Assembly (NCBI GenBank): GCA_052387115.1
Contig: JBQTJM010000144.1
Span: 1-60,004 of the forward strand
Direction: 5' to 3'
Length of the DNA stretch: 60,004 bases
From: JACCXJ01 sp052387115
Lineage (GTDB): Bacteria > Pseudomonadota > Gammaproteobacteria > JACCXJ01
The position numbers and the translations under genes are program-made. The notes below the pieces were generated by a model. That model saw nothing but the letters and a program-made list of their open reading frames with translations. It did not search any database and had not been told where the DNA came from. Of the stretch, positions 45,249-53,441 are shown piece by piece (the first letter of the stretch is position 1; every line of letters begins with the position of its first letter).

Positions 45249-46261
45249 GCACAGCCTGCGGCAGTACTGGGACCGCCGTCCTGCAACGTATGGATGTGCG
45301 GCTTCGGGCCGAGGCCGCGATGGAACCGGACCCGGTACCCACCGCGGCACCGACGAAGACGACACAGATCATCGCCATCTACGGCAAGGGCGGCATCGGC
45401 AAGAGCTTCGCGCTCGCCAACCTGAGTTACATGATGGCCCAGCAGGGCAAGCGCGTGCTGCTCATCGGCTGCGATCCCAAGAGCGACACCACGTCACTGC
45501 TGTTCGGCGGCCGTGCCTGTCCGACCATCATCGAGACCTCCTCGAAGAAGAAACTCGCCGGCGAGCAGGTGCAGATCGGAGATGTCTGCTTCAAGCGCGA
45601 TGGCGTGTTCGCGATGGAGCTCGGCGGCCCCGAGGTGGGCCGCGGGTGCGGCGGGCGCGGCATCATTCACGGCTTCGAAACGCTAGAGAAGCTCGGCTTC
45701 CACGACTGGGGCTTCGACTACGTGCTGCTCGATTTCCTCGGTGACGTGGTGTGCGGCGGCTTCGGTCTGCCGATCGCGCGCGACATGTGCCAGAAGGTCA
45801 TCGTCGTCGGTTCCAACGATCTGCAATCGCTTTACGTCGCCAACAACGTCTGCTCAGCGGTCGAGTATTTCCGCAAGTTGGGCGGCAACGTCGGTGTGGC
45901 CGGCCTGGTGATCAACAAGGACGACAATACCGGCGAGGCGCAGGCCTTCGCCGAGGCGGTCGGCATCCCGGTGCTCGCGGCCATCCCCGCGCATGAAGAG
46001 ATCCGCCGCAAGAGTGCGAGCTACGAAATCATCGGCCGTCCCGGCGACAAGTGGGGCCCGTTGTTCGAGGAGCTGGCCACCAACGTCGCCGAAGCGCCGC
46101 CGCGGCACCCCAAGCCGCTGACCCAGGACGGACTCCTCGGTCTCTTCAAGGGCGAGGCCGTTGGCCGCGGCGTGAAGCTCGAGCCGGCGACGACCTTCGA
46201 CATGCTCGGCAAGCATGAGGTCGAGAAGAAGTCGCTCGAGGTCGTCTACGACACGGTATGA
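45245..46261 (+). CDS. bchX: Chlorophyllide a reductase iron protein subunit X
   Basis: The protein has 338 residues from ATG 45245. The NifH-like P-loop IIAIYGKGGIGKSFALANLS, cluster Cys in GRGCGGRGIIHG, and DFLGDVVCGGFGLPIARD supply the two Cys ligands per subunit for the bridging 4Fe-4S cluster. As a dimer it delivers ATP-driven electrons to BchYZ. Both ends overlap neighbours by ATGA, so bchCXY are coupled. Confidence 0.96.
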   Translation: MSTACGSTGTAVLQRMDVRLRAEAAMEPDPVPTAAPTKTTQIIAIYGKGGIGKSFALANLSYMMAQQGKRVLLIGCDPKSDTTSLLFGGRACPTIIETSSKKKLAGEQVQIGDVCFKRDGVFAMELGGPEVGRGCGGRGIIHGFETLEKLGFHDWGFDYVLLDFLGDVVCGGFGLPIARDMCQKVIVVGSNDLQSLYVANNVCSAVEYFRKLGGNVGVAGLVINKDDNTGEAQAFAEAVGIPVLAAIPAHEEIRRKSASYEIIGRPGDKWGPLFEELATNVAEAPPRHPKPLTQDGLLGLFKGEAVGRGVKLEPATTFDMLGKHEVEKKSLEVVYDTV

Positions 46262-47907
46262 GCCGAATGCGAGCCGAGTCTCCCGTGACTGCGATACCGC
46301 CCAACGTTCCTGCCACCGCGGAAATCGTCTACGACGATGCGGCGCGTGCGCCGATGACCAATGACGGGCAACTGTCGGCGGAGTCCGCGAGCACGCCGCC
46401 AGCCACCACCGAAATGGCTGCCACCCAGGGTGACGGCAGTGGTTGTCATGCCGGCAAGGCCGAGATGCAACGTGCTGCCGCCGCGGCCGGCAAGAGCGAA
46501 GTCCTGGAGCGTTACGCCGCCGATTATCCGCAGGGGCCGCACGACCAGCCGCAAAGCATGTGCCCGGCATTCGGCTCATTGCGCGTGGGCTTGCGCATGC
46601 GACGTACGGCGACGGTGCTCTCCGGTTCCGCGTGTTGCGTCTATGGACTCACCTTCACCTCGCATTTCTACGGCGCGCGCCGCACCGTCGGCTACGTGCC
46701 GTTCAACTCCGAGACCTTGGTTACCGGCAAGCTCTTCGAGGACATCCGCGAGGCCGTATTCAAGCTCGCCGATCCGGAGCACTACGACACGATCATTGTC
46801 ACCAATCTTTGCGTTCCCACGGCCTCCGGCGTGCCGCTGCAACTGCTGCCGAAGTCGATCAATGGCGTGCGCATCATCGGCATCGACGTGCCGGGCTTCG
46901 GCGTGCCGACCCATGCGGAAGCGAAGGACGTACTGGCGGGCGCGATGCTCAAGTACGCGCGCACCGAGGCCGAGCAGGGCGCGGTGCAGGCACCGCGCGG
47001 CGGCCGCAGCGAGAAGCCGACGGTGACACTGATCGGCGAGATGTTCCCCGCCGATCCGGTCGGCATCGGCATGATGCTGGAACCTCTGGGCCTCGCCGCC
47101 GGTCCGGTGGTGCCGACGCGCGAATGGCGCGAACTGTATGCGGCGCTCGACGGCGCAGTGGTCGCCGCCATCCATCCGTTTTACACCGCCGCCTGTCGCG
47201 AATTCGACGCGGCCGGCCGTGCCATCGTGGGTTCGGCACCCGTCGGACATGAGGGCACCGCCGTGTGGCTCGAGAGCATCGGCGAGGCGTGCGGCGTTGC
47301 CCGTGCCCGGGTGGATGCGGCGAAGAACCGCTTCCTGCCCACGATCCGCGGCGCGCTGGCGAATTCACCCGTCAAGGGACGTATCACGCTTTCGGGCTAT
47401 GAGGGCTCGGAGCTCTTGGTCGCACGCCTGCTCATCGAAAGCGGCGCCGAGGTACCGTATGTCGGCACGGCCTGTACCCGCACGCGCTGGTCCGATGCCG
47501 ACCGCGACTGGTTGGAGGCAAGAGGCGTGCGGGTGCGCTACCGCGCTTCACTGGAGCAGGACATCGCCGCCATGCAGGAGTATCGGCCCGATCTGGCCAT
47601 CGGTACCACGCCGGTCGTGCAGAAGGCGAAAGAGCTCGCGATCCCGGCGCTCTATTTCACCAATCTCATCTCCGCGCGCCCGCTGATGGGACCGGCCGGC
47701 GCCGGTTCACTCGCGCAGGTGGTCAACGCGGCGATGGCCGGCAAGGCTCGCTTCGATGCGATGAAAACATTCTTCGCCGGCGTGGGCACGGGGTACGCGA
47801 GCGGAATCTGGGAGGAGGTGCCGAAGGATCGCCCGGAGTTCCGCGAGCAGTACGCGCGCAGGCTCGCCACGAAGGCCAACACGGCCAAGTCCGAGGAGAG
47901 GATGTGA
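46258..47907 (+). CDS. bchY: Chlorophyllide a reductase subunit Y
   Basis: The protein has 549 residues. After a low-complexity N-terminal extension of about 95 residues comes QPQSMCPAFGSLRVGLRMRR with cluster Cys, GSACCVYGLTFTSHFYGARR, and TIIVTNLCVPTASGVPLQLL. The extension (Ala/Pro/Thr-rich) is longer than usual for the family, by my recollection. With BchZ it reduces the C7-C8 bond of chlorophyllide a, which makes the bacteriochlorin ring. The stop overlaps the bchZ start. Confidence 0.95.
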   Translation: MSRMRAESPVTAIPPNVPATAEIVYDDAARAPMTNDGQLSAESASTPPATTEMAATQGDGSGCHAGKAEMQRAAAAAGKSEVLERYAADYPQGPHDQPQSMCPAFGSLRVGLRMRRTATVLSGSACCVYGLTFTSHFYGARRTVGYVPFNSETLVTGKLFEDIREAVFKLADPEHYDTIIVTNLCVPTASGVPLQLLPKSINGVRIIGIDVPGFGVPTHAEAKDVLAGAMLKYARTEAEQGAVQAPRGGRSEKPTVTLIGEMFPADPVGIGMMLEPLGLAAGPVVPTREWRELYAALDGAVVAAIHPFYTAACREFDAAGRAIVGSAPVGHEGTAVWLESIGEACGVARARVDAAKNRFLPTIRGALANSPVKGRITLSGYEGSELLVARLLIESGAEVPYVGTACTRTRWSDADRDWLEARGVRVRYRASLEQDIAAMQEYRPDLAIGTTPVVQKAKELAIPALYFTNLISARPLMGPAGAGSLAQVVNAAMAGKARFDAMKTFFAGVGTGYASGIWEEVPKDRPEFREQYARRLATKANTAKSEERM

Positions 47908-49358
47908 TGCTGGTGCTCGATCACGATCGTGCCGGCGGTTACTGGGGCTCGGTGTACGTGTTCACCGCCATCAAGGGCATGCAAGTGATCATCGACGGCC
48001 CGGTCGGGTGCGAGAACCTGCCGGTGACCTCGGTGCTGCATTACACCGACGCATTGCCGCCGCACGAATTGCCGATCGTCGTCACCGGCCTGGGCGAAGA
48101 GGAGCTTGGCCAGCACGGGACCGAGCAGGCGATGAAACGGGCGCACAAGACTCTCGATCGCGATCTGCCGGCGGTGGTGGTCACGGGCTCGATCGCCGAG
48201 ATGATCGGCGGCGGTGTCACGCCAGAGGGGACCAACATCAAGCGCTTTCTGCCGCGCACGATCGACGAAGATCAATGGCAAAGCGCCAATCGTGCGCTGT
48301 ACTGGCTGTGGACCGAGTACGGACTCAAGAACATTCCGGAGCGCAAGGCCCGCAAGCCGGGCGAGAAGCCGCGTGTCAACATCATCGGTCCCATCTACGG
48401 CACGTTCAACACGCCCAGCGATCTAGCCGAGATCCGCCGCCTCATCGAAGGCATCGGGGCCGACATCAACCTGGTGTTCCCGCTCGGCAGCCACCTGGCC
48501 GACGTGCCGAAGCTCATCCATGCCGACGCCAACGTCTGCATGTACCGCGAATTCGGACGCATGCTGTGCGAAGCCTTAGCCCGTCCGTACCTGCAGGCAC
48601 CGATCGGGCTGCACAGCACCACGAAGTTCCTGCGCACGCTCGGTGAGATCCTCGGACTCGATCCGGAACCCTTCATCGAGCGTGAGAAGCACACCACGGT
48701 GAAGCCGCTATGGGATCTGTGGCGCTCGGTGACACAGGATTTCTTCGGCACCGCGAGCTTCGCCATCGTCGCCAACGAGACCTACGCGCGCGGCGTGCGC
48801 CATTTCCTCGAAGCCGAAATGGGCTTGCCCTGTACCTTCTCTTTCGCCCGGCGTGCGGGTGTCAAGCCCGACAACGACGCCGTCCGCGCGGCCGTGCGCG
48901 AGAAGACACCGCTGGTGCTCTTCGGCAGTTACAACGAGCGTATGTATCTGTCCGAGATCGGGGCGCGCGCGATGTACATCCCGGCCTCGTTTCCCGGCGC
49001 CATCATCCGCCGTCACACCGGTACGCCGTTCATGGGCTACGCCGGCGCCACGTACCTCTTGCAGGAGGTCTGCAACGCGCTGTTCGACGCGCTGTTCCAC
49101 ATCCTTCCGCTGGGCACCGAGCTCGATCGCGTCGAAGCCACGCCCGCGCGCCTGCACCAGGAGTTGTCTTGGGATGTCGAGGCGAAGGCGGCGCTCGACG
49201 AAATGGTGGAGTCACATCCGGTGCTGGTGCGCATCTCGGCGGCGAAGCGCCTGCGCGATGCCACCGAGCGCGATGCGCGCGTGGCCGGTGAGGAGCGGGT
49301 GACGGCAGCGCGCGTGGCGCGACTGCGCACCGCGATGAAACAGGGTGAGCCTGCATGA
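47907..49358 (+). CDS. bchZ: Chlorophyllide a reductase subunit Z
   Basis: The protein has 483 residues from ATG 47907; a GTG three bases earlier is in frame. The start MLVLDHDRAGGYWGSVYVFT, then GPVGCENLPVTSVLHYTDAL with cluster Cys, and TGSIAEMIGGGVTPEGTNIK are typical. It is the NifK-like partner of BchY. It ends 84 bases before the LH1-beta-like gene; in many purple bacteria pufQ sits there instead. Confidence 0.95.
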   Translation: MLVLDHDRAGGYWGSVYVFTAIKGMQVIIDGPVGCENLPVTSVLHYTDALPPHELPIVVTGLGEEELGQHGTEQAMKRAHKTLDRDLPAVVVTGSIAEMIGGGVTPEGTNIKRFLPRTIDEDQWQSANRALYWLWTEYGLKNIPERKARKPGEKPRVNIIGPIYGTFNTPSDLAEIRRLIEGIGADINLVFPLGSHLADVPKLIHADANVCMYREFGRMLCEALARPYLQAPIGLHSTTKFLRTLGEILGLDPEPFIEREKHTTVKPLWDLWRSVTQDFFGTASFAIVANETYARGVRHFLEAEMGLPCTFSFARRAGVKPDNDAVRAAVREKTPLVLFGSYNERMYLSEIGARAMYIPASFPGAIIRRHTGTPFMGYAGATYLLQEVCNALFDALFHILPLGTELDRVEATPARLHQELSWDVEAKAALDEMVESHPVLVRISAAKRLRDATERDARVAGEERVTAARVARLRTAMKQGEPA

Positions 49359-49442
49359 GCGGGGCCTCGATGGTGGCAGGCGGCGATTTGCGTAGCGGCG
49401 TCTCGTACGCCGTGGTCGGCAACCATGTTGGAGGTAATGCGT

Positions 49443-49682
49443 ATGGCGAGTGCAAGACAGACAAGCAGCCCGGTGTCCGGGTTGAAAGGCGGTGATGAAG
49501 TCAGGGAATTTCGCCGGCTCTATGCGGTGTGCTTCATCATCTTTCTGATGGTCGCGAGTGTCGCGCGCATCCTGGCGTGGCGCTGGCAGCCGTGGCCGCC
49601 CGGCCCCGGCGGCTACCTGTCGGTGGTCGATGAGGCGAAGCGGGCGGCACATACGTTCCTGCCGTTCGCGTTCATGGGGTAG
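49443..49682 (+). CDS. LH1-beta-like polypeptide lacking the bacteriochlorophyll-binding histidines
   Basis: The protein has 79 residues from ATG 49443, 8 bases behind GGAGG (other in-frame ATGs at 49425 and 49437 have poor spacing). It aligns along its length with the pufB product 140 bases downstream: SGL...EVREFRRLYAVCFIIFLM, VASVARILAWRWQPWPPGPGGY against SGLTEQEAKEFHSIFMTSFI, VAHILVWNWRPWLPSEGGY. The membrane-embedded His that ligates bacteriochlorophyll is Arg (codon 49566-49568), and the outer His of EFH is also Arg (49512-49514). The Trp residues and C-terminal extension are kept. It is too long and ordered to be a decayed copy. It may sit at a gap or edge of the LH1 ring, as PufX-type or gamma polypeptides do elsewhere; that is inference. 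Confidence 0.75.
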   Translation: MASARQTSSPVSGLKGGDEVREFRRLYAVCFIIFLMVASVARILAWRWQPWPPGPGGYLSVVDEAKRAAHTFLPFAFMG

Positions 49683-49719
49683 AGAAGCGGTAGAAGAACG
49701 ATTGAATTCAATTATTCGC

Positions 49720-49734
49720 CCGGCGCCGCCGGGT
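49720..49734 (+). promoter_or_regulatory. GC hairpin between the beta-like gene and pufB
   Basis: CCCGGC (49720-49725) pairs with GCCGGG (49729-49734) around GCC. It lies in the 142-base gap between the two beta-type genes and may block RNA decay or processing. Confidence 0.5.
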
Positions 49735-49824
49735 GGATTGGACGCCGTGGCGCATCCACGTCACGGTAATCCCTGCCGCGGGTGTGCGGTAACGGCCGAA
49801 AGGCCCAAACGGAGGTATCGAGCT

Positions 49825-50043
49825 ATGGCTGAAAGAAGCGGTTCACTATCCGGGTTAACGGAACAGGAGGCAAAAGAGTTCCATTCCATCTTCATGACGA
49901 GCTTCATCATCTTCACGGTGATTGCGATCGTCGCGCACATCCTGGTCTGGAACTGGCGTCCGTGGCTGCCCAGTGAGGGAGGCTACTCGATGATTCAGGG
50001 GGCGCAGGATGCGTTGAACCTCATCATTCCGTTCGTGACATAG
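49825..50043 (+). CDS. pufB: Light-harvesting LH1 beta polypeptide
   Basis: The protein has 72 residues, ATG 49825 behind GGAGG. It shows SGLTEQEAKEFHSIF, one membrane helix, then VAHILVWNWRPWL with the bacteriochlorophyll-ligating His and the Trp residues that hydrogen-bond to the pigment. Behind the usual end (RPWLP) there is an extra 22-residue periplasmic tail (SEGGYSMIQGAQDALNLIIP) that classical LH1-beta proteins lack. It lies 11 bases before pufA. Confidence 0.93.
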   Translation: MAERSGSLSGLTEQEAKEFHSIFMTSFIIFTVIAIVAHILVWNWRPWLPSEGGYSMIQGAQDALNLIIPFVT

Positions 50044-50054
50044 GAGGATTGAAC

Positions 50055-50258
50055 ATGTGGCGTCTATGGCTTCTTTTTGATCCACGCAGAACCCTGGTGG
50101 CGTTGTTCACCTTCCTGTTCGTGCTGGCGTTGCTGATCCACTTCATTCTGCTCAGCACCGACCGGTTCAACTGGATCGAGGGCCCGCGCAAAGCAGGCAC
50201 TCCGGCAGCGATGCAGATGTCGCCGCCGGCCACTGTGGCCGAGAACACGACCAAGTAA
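50055..50258 (+). CDS. pufA: Light-harvesting LH1 alpha polypeptide
   Basis: The protein has 67 residues behind a GAGGA ribosome-binding site. MWRLWLLFDPRRTLVALFTF and ALLIHFILLSTDRFNWIEG are diagnostic: FDPRR at the cytoplasmic surface, and the His of ALLIH that ligates bacteriochlorophyll. The C-terminal 20 residues are polar. With PufB it forms the ring around the reaction centre. Confidence 0.95.
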   Translation: MWRLWLLFDPRRTLVALFTFLFVLALLIHFILLSTDRFNWIEGPRKAGTPAAMQMSPPATVAENTTK

Positions 50259-50273
50259 AGGTGTCTTGCCGAC

Positions 50274-50319
50274 GGCAGCGGACGCAGGCGGGCATGTGCC
50301 CGAGCCTTCGTCCGCTGCC
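50274..50319 (+). promoter_or_regulatory. Intercistronic mRNA hairpin between pufA and pufL
   Basis: A 16-base arm (50274-50289) pairs with 50304-50319 with one mismatch, and an inner stem (GGGCA/TGCCC) extends it. In purple bacteria a hairpin at this position stabilises the pufBA mRNA, so more LH1 than reaction centre is made; the same role is likely here. Confidence 0.8.
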
Positions 50320-50376
50320 CAAGGGTAATGCTTAGAGGCAGCGGGTGAAATGGCTCCTTGAGGAGAGGGTACGGCA

Positions 50377-51201
50377 ATGGCCATGCTCAGCTTTGAAAGA
50401 AAATACCGCGTTCGCGGCGGCACGCTGATCGGCGGAGATCTGTTTGACTTCTGGGTGGGGCCGTTCTATGTCGGCTTCTTCGGGGTCACGACGATCTTCT
50501 TCGCCGTCCTCGGCACCGCCCTGATTCTCTATGGCGCGGCCCTCGGGCCGACCTGGAACATCTGGCAGATCAATATTGCGCCGCCTGATCTGAAATACGG
50601 ACTGGCGCTGGCGCCGCTCAAGGAGGGCGGCCTGTGGCAGGTGATCACGGTCTGCGCGCTGGGGGCCTTCGTGTCATGGGCGCTGCGCGAGGTCGAGATC
50701 TGCCGCAAGCTCGGCATCGGCATACACGTACCGATCGCCTTTTCCTTCGCGATCTTCGCCTACGTCACCTTGGTCGTGATACGGCCGGTGCTGATGGGCG
50801 CCTGGGGTCATGGATTCCCCTATGGCATCATCAGTCACCTCGACTGGGTGTCGAACACCGGGTACCAGTATCTGCACTTCCACTACAACCCGGCGCACAT
50901 GATCGCGGTCAGCTTCTTCTTCGCGACGTGCTTCGCGCTGGCGTTGCACGGCTCGGCGATCCTGTCGGCGACCAACCCGGAACGGGGTGAGCCGGTGAAG
51001 ACCGCCGAGCACGAGAATACCTACTTCCGCGACACGATCGGTTACTCCGTCGGCACACTCGGGATTCATCGCCTCGGCCTGTTCCTGGCACTGGCGGCGG
51101 TGTTCTTCAGCGCCGTGTGCATGGTCATCAGCGGTCCGTTCTGGACGCGTGGTTGGCCGGAATGGTGGAACTGGTGGCTCAACCTCCCGATCTGGAGTTA
51201 G
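50377..51201 (+). CDS. pufL: Photosynthetic reaction centre L subunit
   Basis: The protein has 274 residues. Five membrane helices are visible. SHLDWVSNTGYQYLHFHYNP holds His ligands for the bacteriochlorophylls, ALALHGSAILSA holds the His for the non-haem iron, and GTLGIHRLGLFLALAAVFFS the second iron His. It binds half of the special pair and the active electron-transfer branch. It is 12 bases before pufM. Intact. Confidence 0.97.
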   Translation: MAMLSFERKYRVRGGTLIGGDLFDFWVGPFYVGFFGVTTIFFAVLGTALILYGAALGPTWNIWQINIAPPDLKYGLALAPLKEGGLWQVITVCALGAFVSWALREVEICRKLGIGIHVPIAFSFAIFAYVTLVVIRPVLMGAWGHGFPYGIISHLDWVSNTGYQYLHFHYNPAHMIAVSFFFATCFALALHGSAILSATNPERGEPVKTAEHENTYFRDTIGYSVGTLGIHRLGLFLALAAVFFSAVCMVISGPFWTRGWPEWWNWWLNLPIWS

Positions 51202-51213
51202 GAGGAGATCGTC

Positions 51214-52188
51214 ATGGCCGAATATCAGAACATCTTTACACGGGTACAGGTGCACGCTCCGGCGTATGCCGGCGTGTCGCTGAAGGGGAGCAGCTGGGAG
51301 CGGGCGGGACAACCGTTCTTCGCCTACTGGCTGGGAAAGATCGGCGATGCGCAGGTCGGCCCCATCTACCTCGGGTTCCTGGGGTTCGCCTCGATCATCT
51401 GCGGTCTGGTCGCCATCGAGATCATCGGGCTCAACATGTGGGCATCGGTGAACTGGGATCCGGTGCAGTTCGTCCGCCAACTGCCATGGCTCGCGCTGGA
51501 ACCGCCGGCGCCGAAATACGGGCTGAGCTACCCGCCACTCAACGAGGGCGGCTGGTGGCTGATGGCGGGGTTCTTCCTGACCGCATCGATACTGCTGTGG
51601 TGGCTACGCATGTATCGACGCGCACGCGCACTCGGCATGGGGACCCATGTCGCCTGGGCGTTCGCCTCTGCGATCTGGCTGTACCTCGTCCTAGGCTTCA
51701 TCCGCCCCCTGGTGATGGGCAGTTGGAGCGAGGCGGTGCCGTTCGGGATCTTCCCGCATCTCGATTGGACGGCGGCGTTTTCAATCCGCTACGGCAACCT
51801 GTTCTACAACCCGTTCCACATGTTGTCGATTGCCTTCCTGTACGGTTCAGCGCTGTTGTTCGCGATGCACGGAGCCACGATGCTTGCGGTGAGCCGTCTC
51901 GGCGGCGATCGCGAGATCGAGCAGGTCACCGACCGCGGCACCGCCTCCGAACGTGCCGCATTATTCTGGCGCTGGACGATGGGCTTCAACGCCACCATGG
52001 AATCCGTGCACCGCTGGGCGTGGTGGTTCGCGGTACTGTGCCCGCTGACCGGTGGCATCGGGATCCTGCTTACCGGCACGGTCGTCGATAACTGGTATCT
52101 CTGGGCCATCAAGCACGGGGTTGCGCCGGTCTATCCTGCCTATACGCCCGTGGTCGATCCAGCCACCCTTTCGGGGGTCTCGCCATGA
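51214..52188 (+). CDS. pufM: Photosynthetic reaction centre M subunit
   Basis: The protein has 324 residues behind GGAGGAG. It shows YQNIFTRVQVHAPAYAGVSL at the start, FGIFPHLDWTAAFSIRYGNL and YNPFHMLSIAFLYGSALLFA with chlorophyll ligands, and the C-terminal ESVHRWAWWFAVLCPLTGGI with the iron-ligand His. It pairs with PufL to form the reaction centre core. Its stop overlaps the start of pufC (ATGA). Confidence 0.97.
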   Translation: MAEYQNIFTRVQVHAPAYAGVSLKGSSWERAGQPFFAYWLGKIGDAQVGPIYLGFLGFASIICGLVAIEIIGLNMWASVNWDPVQFVRQLPWLALEPPAPKYGLSYPPLNEGGWWLMAGFFLTASILLWWLRMYRRARALGMGTHVAWAFASAIWLYLVLGFIRPLVMGSWSEAVPFGIFPHLDWTAAFSIRYGNLFYNPFHMLSIAFLYGSALLFAMHGATMLAVSRLGGDREIEQVTDRGTASERAALFWRWTMGFNATMESVHRWAWWFAVLCPLTGGIGILLTGTVVDNWYLWAIKHGVAPVYPAYTPVVDPATLSGVSP

Positions 52189-53246
52189 AAATCGGGATAC
52201 CGATAGCGCTCACCGTAGCGGTGTTGCTGACCATCGCCGTGGTCTTTACGGCCGGCTGGGAACGTCCTCCGCTGGCAACGCAACAGACGGGGTATCGCGG
52301 CACCGGCATGGCACCGATCCACAATCCCCGCACCGTCGAAGCGGTGCGTGCCATGAACACCGCGCCGAAGCTTGTTCCGGCGGTGCCCTCCGAGGGATCG
52401 TCCGCGGCGAGCACCTACGAGAACGTCCAGGTTGTGGGCGATCTCGATACCGGCGAGTTCAAGCGGCTCATGACCGCCATCACCAACTGGGTTTCGCCGG
52501 AACAGGGTTGCGCCTACTGCCATAACCCGAACGACTACGCCTCGGACCATCTGTACACGAACAAGGTCGCGCGCAATATGCTGGCGATGACCCGGCACAT
52601 CAATGCCGAATGGAAGCGGCACGTCGGCGATACCGGCGTGACCTGCTACACGTGCCACCGCGGGCAACCCGTGCCGGCCGATATCTGGTTCACCGATACG
52701 TCCCACGGCAAGGCCTACTCGGGCCGAAAGGCGGGGCAGAACGCTCCCGCGGCGACGGTAGGCTCAACGTCTCTGCCGGGCGAACCCTTCACCGCGTTCC
52801 TGAGCCAGCCGAGCGAGGGCAGCAACTGGGCCAACGAGATCCGCGTGCAGTCGATGAGCCCGCTGCCGGATGGGAATCCCCACGACATCATGCGGACCGA
52901 ATGGACCTACGGACTGATGATGCACGTCTCGCAGTCGCTCGGCGTCAACTGCACTTTCTGCCACAACAGCCGGTCGTTCTTCGCGTGGGACGGCAGCACG
53001 CCGAAGCGGACCACGGCCTGGAACGGCATCCGGATGGTGCGCGATCTGAACGGCAACTTCCTCACCCCGCTCACCGCGGTGTTCCCGCACGAGCGGCTGG
53101 GACCGTCCGGCGATGCGCCGAAGATTAACTGCGCAACCTGTCATCAGGGCGTCAACAAACCGCTCTACGGCGCCAACATGCTCAAGGACTATCCCGCACT
53201 GGGTATCCGCCGGCAGATGTCCCGACCGCCGTACACTCGACGGTAG
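52185..53246 (+). CDS. pufC: Reaction-centre tetraheme cytochrome c subunit
   Basis: The protein has 353 residues. Four c-type haem sites are present: CAYCH, CYTCH, CTFCH and CATCH, each with Met or His partners upstream (for example VARNMLAMTRHIN). It re-reduces the special pair on the periplasmic side. The N-terminus MKIGIPIALTVAVLLTIAVV FTAGWERPP has the hydrophobic helix and the ERPP start of mature PufC, but the lipobox Cys expected before ERPP is Trp. It would therefore be held by an uncleaved helix instead of a lipid. It is last of the puf run, 45 bases before a terminator. Confidence 0.95.
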   Translation: MKIGIPIALTVAVLLTIAVVFTAGWERPPLATQQTGYRGTGMAPIHNPRTVEAVRAMNTAPKLVPAVPSEGSSAASTYENVQVVGDLDTGEFKRLMTAITNWVSPEQGCAYCHNPNDYASDHLYTNKVARNMLAMTRHINAEWKRHVGDTGVTCYTCHRGQPVPADIWFTDTSHGKAYSGRKAGQNAPAATVGSTSLPGEPFTAFLSQPSEGSNWANEIRVQSMSPLPDGNPHDIMRTEWTYGLMMHVSQSLGVNCTFCHNSRSFFAWDGSTPKRTTAWNGIRMVRDLNGNFLTPLTAVFPHERLGPSGDAPKINCATCHQGVNKPLYGANMLKDYPALGIRRQMSRPPYTRR

Positions 53247-53290
53247 AACCGGACAAACCACCCACAGCTCCCACACTCCCGCCGACACCG

Positions 53291-53319
53291 GGGCGACCGC
53301 AAGGTCGCCCTCTTTTTTT
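53291..53319 (+). terminator. Rho-independent terminator of the puf operon
   Basis: GGGCGACC (53291-53298), loop GCAA, GGTCGCCC (53303-53310), then TCTTTTTTT. A perfect 8-bp stem with a tetraloop and T-run is a textbook intrinsic terminator. Confidence 0.95.
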
Positions 53320-53420
53320 GGTGGCGGATGATCGCGAAGTAAAGATTTCCGGAGAGCTGGAGTAATCCGGCTGCTGTTGTCTGTCTCGACACGTGACTTT
53401 TGCTGTTGTCCGTCGATGGA

Positions 53421-53435
53421 CGTACAATCTGTACG
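53421..53435. promoter_or_regulatory. Small palindrome upstream of bphO
   Basis: CGTACA, ATC, TGTACG is a perfect inverted repeat just before the bphO start. It has the half sites of a regulator dimer but is not the TGT-N12-ACA pattern. Confidence 0.4.
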
Positions 53436-53441
53436 AGCCTG

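Noticed and set aside
49443..49682. pufQ or pufX at the first puf position
   Set aside because: The sequence aligns with LH1-beta along its length (SGL..EF, W.W.PW, GGY) and shows no PufQ or PufX features, so the beta-like call was preferred.
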